64,000 nt of DNA from NCBI GenBank assembly GCA_002382665.1, contig DFZA01000009.1:437308-501307 (forward strand), given 5' to 3'. This document shows, piece after piece, positions 60,867-64,000 of the stretch. The notes under the pieces were generated by a model, which saw only the letters and a list, made by a program, of their open reading frames with translations, did not search any database and was not told the DNA's origin. The number at the start of each line of letters is the position of its first letter. The stretch's first letter is position 1. The DNA comes from Peptococcaceae bacterium UBA4068 (GTDB lineage Bacteria; Bacillota; Dehalobacteriia; UBA4068). The position numbers and the translations under genes were made by a program.

Positions 60867-61227
60867 GAGGTTTCCTCCAAATTATACTTTTTAAATCTAT
60901 TTCCATTATTTACCAAAGTATATCATTAACTAATCTTCATAAACAAGCCATATTGCCAAATATTGATAAAACAGAAATAAGAATGCTAGCTTAAACAATA
61001 AAATCATCAATTTATTTTTTTTATTTATTTTTTAATATATATCCAATAAAAGTAAAACAAAATCCATTATATTTCAATACTAAAAATAAAATGGTAAATA
61101 TTGCATTTTTTTTTAAGGAACAAATCAATTATAATGTTACGCAAGGAGGTACAATGCAAAGAATACCTAAAGCAAGGAGGTAATTAAGAAAAACACTATA
61201 AATAAGAATTCCAAGGAGGTAACACGA
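60867..61227. promoter_or_regulatory. divergent region (361 bases): bceR promoter and CAP-gene leader
   Basis: Extremely A/T rich. It contains the minus-strand bceR promoter (TTGTTT 60941-60946, TATACT 60917-60922), a plus-strand TATAAT at 61130-61135 without a good -35, and from 61143 a leader with three AAGGAGGT sites. No other gene is apparent between 60950 and 61100. Confidence 0.5.
61154..61183 (+). CDS. putative 9-residue leader peptide
   Basis: ATG 61154 follows a perfect AAGGAGGT (61143-61150) by 3 bases and encodes MQRIPKARR, stopping at TAA 61181-61183. The last codons AGG AGG plus the stop themselves form the second AAGGAGGT site (61174-61181). The short spacing lowers confidence, but the layout suggests a translated leader or ribosome standby upstream of the CAP gene. 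Confidence 0.3.
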   Translation: MQRIPKARR

Positions 61228-62391
61228 ATGAGTAAACGTATGTTGTTATTGGCGGTGATAATCTTTATCCTCGCTATGGCGGTTACCGCTTCGGCGGTAT
61301 GTAATACATCAACCAGCGACTACACTGCTTCGAACTGTGATACTTGCTCTAATTGCGATATTGCATCCTGTTTATCTTGCATTAACTGCGATAACGCAAA
61401 CTGTGACTCTTGCTCAAACTGTCAAAACTATACTGATCTTACAAACTGTTTAAATAACGGAACCTGTCCGACAGCGTCGTGGACGGCAGATTACAGTAAA
61501 CTTTCTGCTGCGTTAAACGATGCCTCAACCTGTGCTAACAGTGGATGCGGGTACAAATGCCCCGCCGTTGAAAATGCAAGCACCTGCCAATCCGGCAACT
61601 GCACTTCCGGCAACTGCACAAGTACCAGCGCGGCTAGCGATACTGGAAATGGCAGCGACACCTGCCCTTCCGGCAACTGTGTAAGCACTGATTCTGGTAC
61701 AAGCACCTGCCCTTCCGGCAATTGTGCCAGTAACTGTACTTCCGGCAATTGTGCCAGCAACTGCACTTCCGGAAACTGCCTCGCGAACCTATGCAAAACA
61801 CTGAACCTCTCGTCCGGGACGCTGTGTAACTTACAGAATTATGACTGCGGCTATCAATATTGTTTTGAAAACTGCCAACCGCAGTCCTCAGATCAACCTG
61901 CTGAGGATACAACCGATACTAACACACAGACAGATACTAATACCACAACCGATACAAACACTACAACCAATACAAACACCACAACCGATAATCCAACAAC
62001 AGCAACAACGACTGACAATCTTACATATGAACAACAGGTTGCACAACTTGTTAATCAGCAGCGGGCAGCTAATGGACTCGCTCCTATAACGCTGAACACA
62101 GATTTGTCTACTGTTGCCAGAGCAAAATCCCAGGATATGCATGACAACAACTATTTTGATCACACCAGCCCTACATACGGTTCGCCGTTTGAGATGATGA
62201 CTGCCTTCGGCATTTCCTATAGCTACGCCGGAGAAAACATCGCCATGGGTTATGCAACACCTCAAGCCGTAATGGACGGATGGATGAATTCACCCGGACA
62301 TAGAGCCAATATCTTGAACCCGAATTATACTCAAATTGGCGTCGGCTATGTTGCTGATGGTAGTTACTGGACCCAAGAGTTTATAGGATAA
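61228..62391 (+). CDS. secreted CAP/SCP-domain protein with very Cys-rich repeats
   Basis: 387 residues. A cleavable signal peptide (KRMLLLAVIIFILAMAVTASA). Residues about 24-215 hold more than 40 cysteines, first as C-x2-C pairs (CDTCSNCDIASCLSCINC), later as tandem CPSGNC/CTSGNC units. A Thr/Asn/Asp linker (TDTNTTTDTNTTTNTNTTTD) leads to the C-terminal CAP domain (about 265-387): VNQQRAANGLAPITLNTDL, HDNNYFDHTSP, AGENIAMGY, MNSPGHRANILNP, with the usual His and Glu. YkwD-type CAP proteins occur on spores and cell surfaces. The Cys array could bind metal or cross-link. AAGGAGGT lies 7 bases before the ATG. Confidence 0.93.
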   Translation: MSKRMLLLAVIIFILAMAVTASAVCNTSTSDYTASNCDTCSNCDIASCLSCINCDNANCDSCSNCQNYTDLTNCLNNGTCPTASWTADYSKLSAALNDASTCANSGCGYKCPAVENASTCQSGNCTSGNCTSTSAASDTGNGSDTCPSGNCVSTDSGTSTCPSGNCASNCTSGNCASNCTSGNCLANLCKTLNLSSGTLCNLQNYDCGYQYCFENCQPQSSDQPAEDTTDTNTQTDTNTTTDTNTTTNTNTTTDNPTTATTTDNLTYEQQVAQLVNQQRAANGLAPITLNTDLSTVARAKSQDMHDNNYFDHTSPTYGSPFEMMTAFGISYSYAGENIAMGYATPQAVMDGWMNSPGHRANILNPNYTQIGVGYVADGSYWTQEFIG

Positions 62392-62421
62392 AAAATAATA
62401 AACTAAAGTTCAATATATAAT

Positions 62422-62451
62422 ATAAAACCGTACTAAAAAGTACGGTTTTAT
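62422..62451. terminator. bidirectional terminator between CAP and helicase genes
   Basis: ATAAAACCGTACT and AGTACGGTTTTAT form a 13-bp stem with an AAAA loop; U-rich sequence follows in both directions. Confidence 0.85.
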
Positions 62452-62512
62452 ATTTATTTAGCACCTTCATTAAAACATTTTTAAACCAGCGCATTTGGAG
62501 TACTATCAACTT

Positions 62513-63829
62513 CTATTGCCATCGCGTATTTTTCTTAGGTTCATATTTTCTGGGTTCATTTATTCTTCGTTCTCTTCTTATTTTACCAGTATTATCTGTT
62601 GGGGTAGCTTTACTCCGTGGAGGATTGGCTGAGGAAGTTCTTGATGTTGCATATCTCCTGCCTGATGCCACTTTTGGTGTTATTGTTGTATCGATTAACG
62701 GGTAGGGATGATTTTTTACTTCTGTGATCGATTTTGATATTAGCTTTTGGATGTCACGCAACAAGGGTTTTTCTTCATAATCACAAAATGAAATTGCTGT
62801 ACCTCCAAGACCGGCTCTACCTGTCCGACCAATTCTATGAACATAGGTCTCGGGCACTTCAGGCAAATCATAATTGATCACGTGAGATAGCTCTTCGATA
62901 TCTAAACCACGAGCCGCAATATCTGTTGCAACCAGTATTCTGGTTTTTCTTTCTTTAAAATTATTTAAAGCTAATTGCCTGGCCGTTTGCGATTTGTTGC
63001 CATGAATAGCTTGTGCCTTTAGCCCTTCTTTTTCTAATGCTTTAACTATTTTATCTGCTCCATACTTTGTTCTTGAAAATACCAGGGCAGAAATAATAGC
63101 TTTGTTTTTTAATAAGTGAACCAGCAGACTTGTCTTATTAACTTTGTCTACATAATAAAATTCTTGTTCCACAATATCGACGGTAGATGCAACCGGAGTA
63201 ATCTCTACTTTTACAGGGTCAATCAACATCGTATCTACAAGCTTGGCAATTTCCGCAGGCATGGTAGCCGAAAAACACATTGTTTGTCTTTTTTGAGGCA
63301 GATAGGTAATTATTTTTTTTACATCGTTGAGCATGCCCATATCCAGCATTAAATCTGCCTCGTCAAGCACAAAATATTTCACTTGCGTCAAACTAACAAA
63401 TCCTTGATTTATCAGATCCAAAAGTCTGCCGGGGGTTGCTACTAAAATATCTATGCCTTTTCCTAAGTCTCTTGTTTGCGGATGTTGGCTCACGCCACCA
63501 TAGATAACCAGCGTCTTAAGACTTAAATATCTTCCATAAGACTTAAAACTAGCTGCTATTTGGATGGCTAATTCTCTTGTTGGAGCTAATACTAAGGCCT
63601 TTATTTGTTTGCGATCTTTTAGGGACCTTTGTTCATATGACAACCCTTGTAATATAGGAATAGCGAAAGCCGCGGTTTTCCCTGTTCCTGTTTGAGCGCA
63701 TCCTAATAAATCACACCCTTCAAGCAGAGGCGGAATAGCCTTAGCTTGAATAGGAGTAGGCTGAGAATACCCTTCGTTTTTTAAAGCCCTTTGAATTGGC
63801 TCAATTAAATCTAAATCTGTAATTATCAA
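62513..63829 (-). CDS. DEAD-box RNA helicase (RhlE/CshA-like)
   Basis: 438 residues. Q motif GYSQPTPIQAKAIP, motif I AQTGTGKT, Ib TPGRLLDL, motif II DEAD (LDEADLMLDMG), motif III SAT, motif VI HRIGRTGRAG. After the core comes a short basic tail (GRRYATSRTSSANPPRSK; RKYEPKKNTRWQ) that may bind RNA. I choose TTG 63827-63829, 5 bases after GGAG, giving the usual IITDLDLIEPIQRAL start; the longer frame starts at GTG without a ribosome site. Likely RNA remodelling in cold or ribosome assembly. Confidence 0.95.
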   Translation of the reverse strand: MIITDLDLIEPIQRALKNEGYSQPTPIQAKAIPPLLEGCDLLGCAQTGTGKTAAFAIPILQGLSYEQRSLKDRKQIKALVLAPTRELAIQIAASFKSYGRYLSLKTLVIYGGVSQHPQTRDLGKGIDILVATPGRLLDLINQGFVSLTQVKYFVLDEADLMLDMGMLNDVKKIITYLPQKRQTMCFSATMPAEIAKLVDTMLIDPVKVEITPVASTVDIVEQEFYYVDKVNKTSLLVHLLKNKAIISALVFSRTKYGADKIVKALEKEGLKAQAIHGNKSQTARQLALNNFKERKTRILVATDIAARGLDIEELSHVINYDLPEVPETYVHRIGRTGRAGLGGTAISFCDYEEKPLLRDIQKLISKSITEVKNHPYPLIDTTITPKVASGRRYATSRTSSANPPRSKATPTDNTGKIRRERRINEPRKYEPKKNTRWQ

Positions 63830-63900
63830 TTTTTCTCCTTTGGTTAGATATCGATTTGGAATCACTTCCACATGATCATGTATATATATTATTTTTATTA

Positions 63901-64000
63901 TATCATATCCGCTGATGCGGATATTGCTGGCTTTTCCCCTGCCGGGAAAAGCTTAAGCTTAAATAGACGCTCAGTCGCCAGTGTCTGTGCAGCTATTATA
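63901..64000 (+). repeat. R2 structured repeat, copy b (reaches window edge)
   Basis: Aligns with 32722-32834. Hairpins ATATCCGC/GCGGATAT and CTTTTCCC/GGGAAAAG, then AAGCTTAAGCTTAAATAG, GCTCAG and TGCAGCTATTATA. It lies just upstream of the helicase gene and may extend past the window. Confidence 0.6.

Noticed and set aside
61550..61790. CRISPR or minisatellite in the TCCGGCAACTG repeats
   Set aside because: The repeats encode SGNC units in frame within the CAP protein and have no spacer structure.

Overview
The window looks like chromosome of an anaerobic, endospore-forming member of the Bacillota. It carries a sporulation sigma factor (SigK type), SpoIIE with a promoter of Spo0A-activated architecture, the tilS-ftsH and ylxY/mlpA/ymxH/dapB neighbourhoods typical of that phylum, and anaerobic functions (2-hydroxyacyl-CoA dehydratase activase, a ferredoxin, an OadB-type Na+ pump subunit). 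Shine-Dalgarno sites are strong (AGGAGG type), TTG and GTG starts are common, and base composition is intermediate. I cannot name the genus. There are no rRNA or tRNA genes and no phage genes. Mobile-looking DNA is limited to small structured repeats.

Layout. 1-3.9 kb: start of the S10 ribosomal operon (rpsJ-rplC-rplD-rplW-rplB, minus strand), preceded by tuf with its own sigma-A promoter. 4-7 kb: a two-gene chromate-type transporter, speD and sigK (all minus). 7-10 kb: a copper module (csoR, copA with an in-frame C-terminal CopZ domain) that ends in a long hairpin element. 10-20.3 kb (minus): clpX-clpP-tig, dapB, ymxH, dut, M16 peptidase, D,D-carboxypeptidase and YlxY-like deacetylase, then iscS and an iscR-like Rrf2 regulator with an expanded Cys region. 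20.4-32.7 kb (minus): panC-folK-folB-folP, ftsH, tilS, spoIIE, recG, FAH-family hydrolase. 32.7-35.7 kb: a small module (xre, coiled-coil protein, KDG permease) bounded by inverted copies of a structured repeat. 35.7-40.2 kb: greA-lysS-acyl-CoA synthetase (minus) and an orphan ORF. 40.2-42.1 kb: a yybP-ykoY-type (Mn2+) riboswitch upstream of an OadB homologue and tiny membrane proteins. 42.3-48.2 kb: ECF sigma/RsgI-like anti-sigma pair, HAD phosphatase, PAS-GGDEF-HD-GYP protein, helical-repeat protein. 48.2-52.1 kb: MFS transporter, MOSC protein, ferredoxin, lipoprotein and GH3 hexosaminidase, with a Rex-like operator between the divergent groups. 52.3-56.5 kb: a 1413-residue activase/dehydratase-like protein. 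56.6-60.9 kb: a BceRS-BceAB-type peptide-sensing and detoxification module. 61.1-64 kb: a very Cys-rich secreted CAP-domain protein with a triple Shine-Dalgarno leader, and a DEAD-box helicase.

The most unusual items are: the Mn2+-type riboswitch in front of oadB; the nested copZ inside copA; the tandem cysteine repeats in the Rrf2 regulator; a candidate C-rich small RNA between ylxY and iscS; the 21-bp-spacer spoIIE promoter; two structured repeat families, one copy of which appears inserted into a terminator with a 9-bp duplication; and the Cys-rich CAP protein. All calls come from reading the sequence. No searches or folding programs were run.
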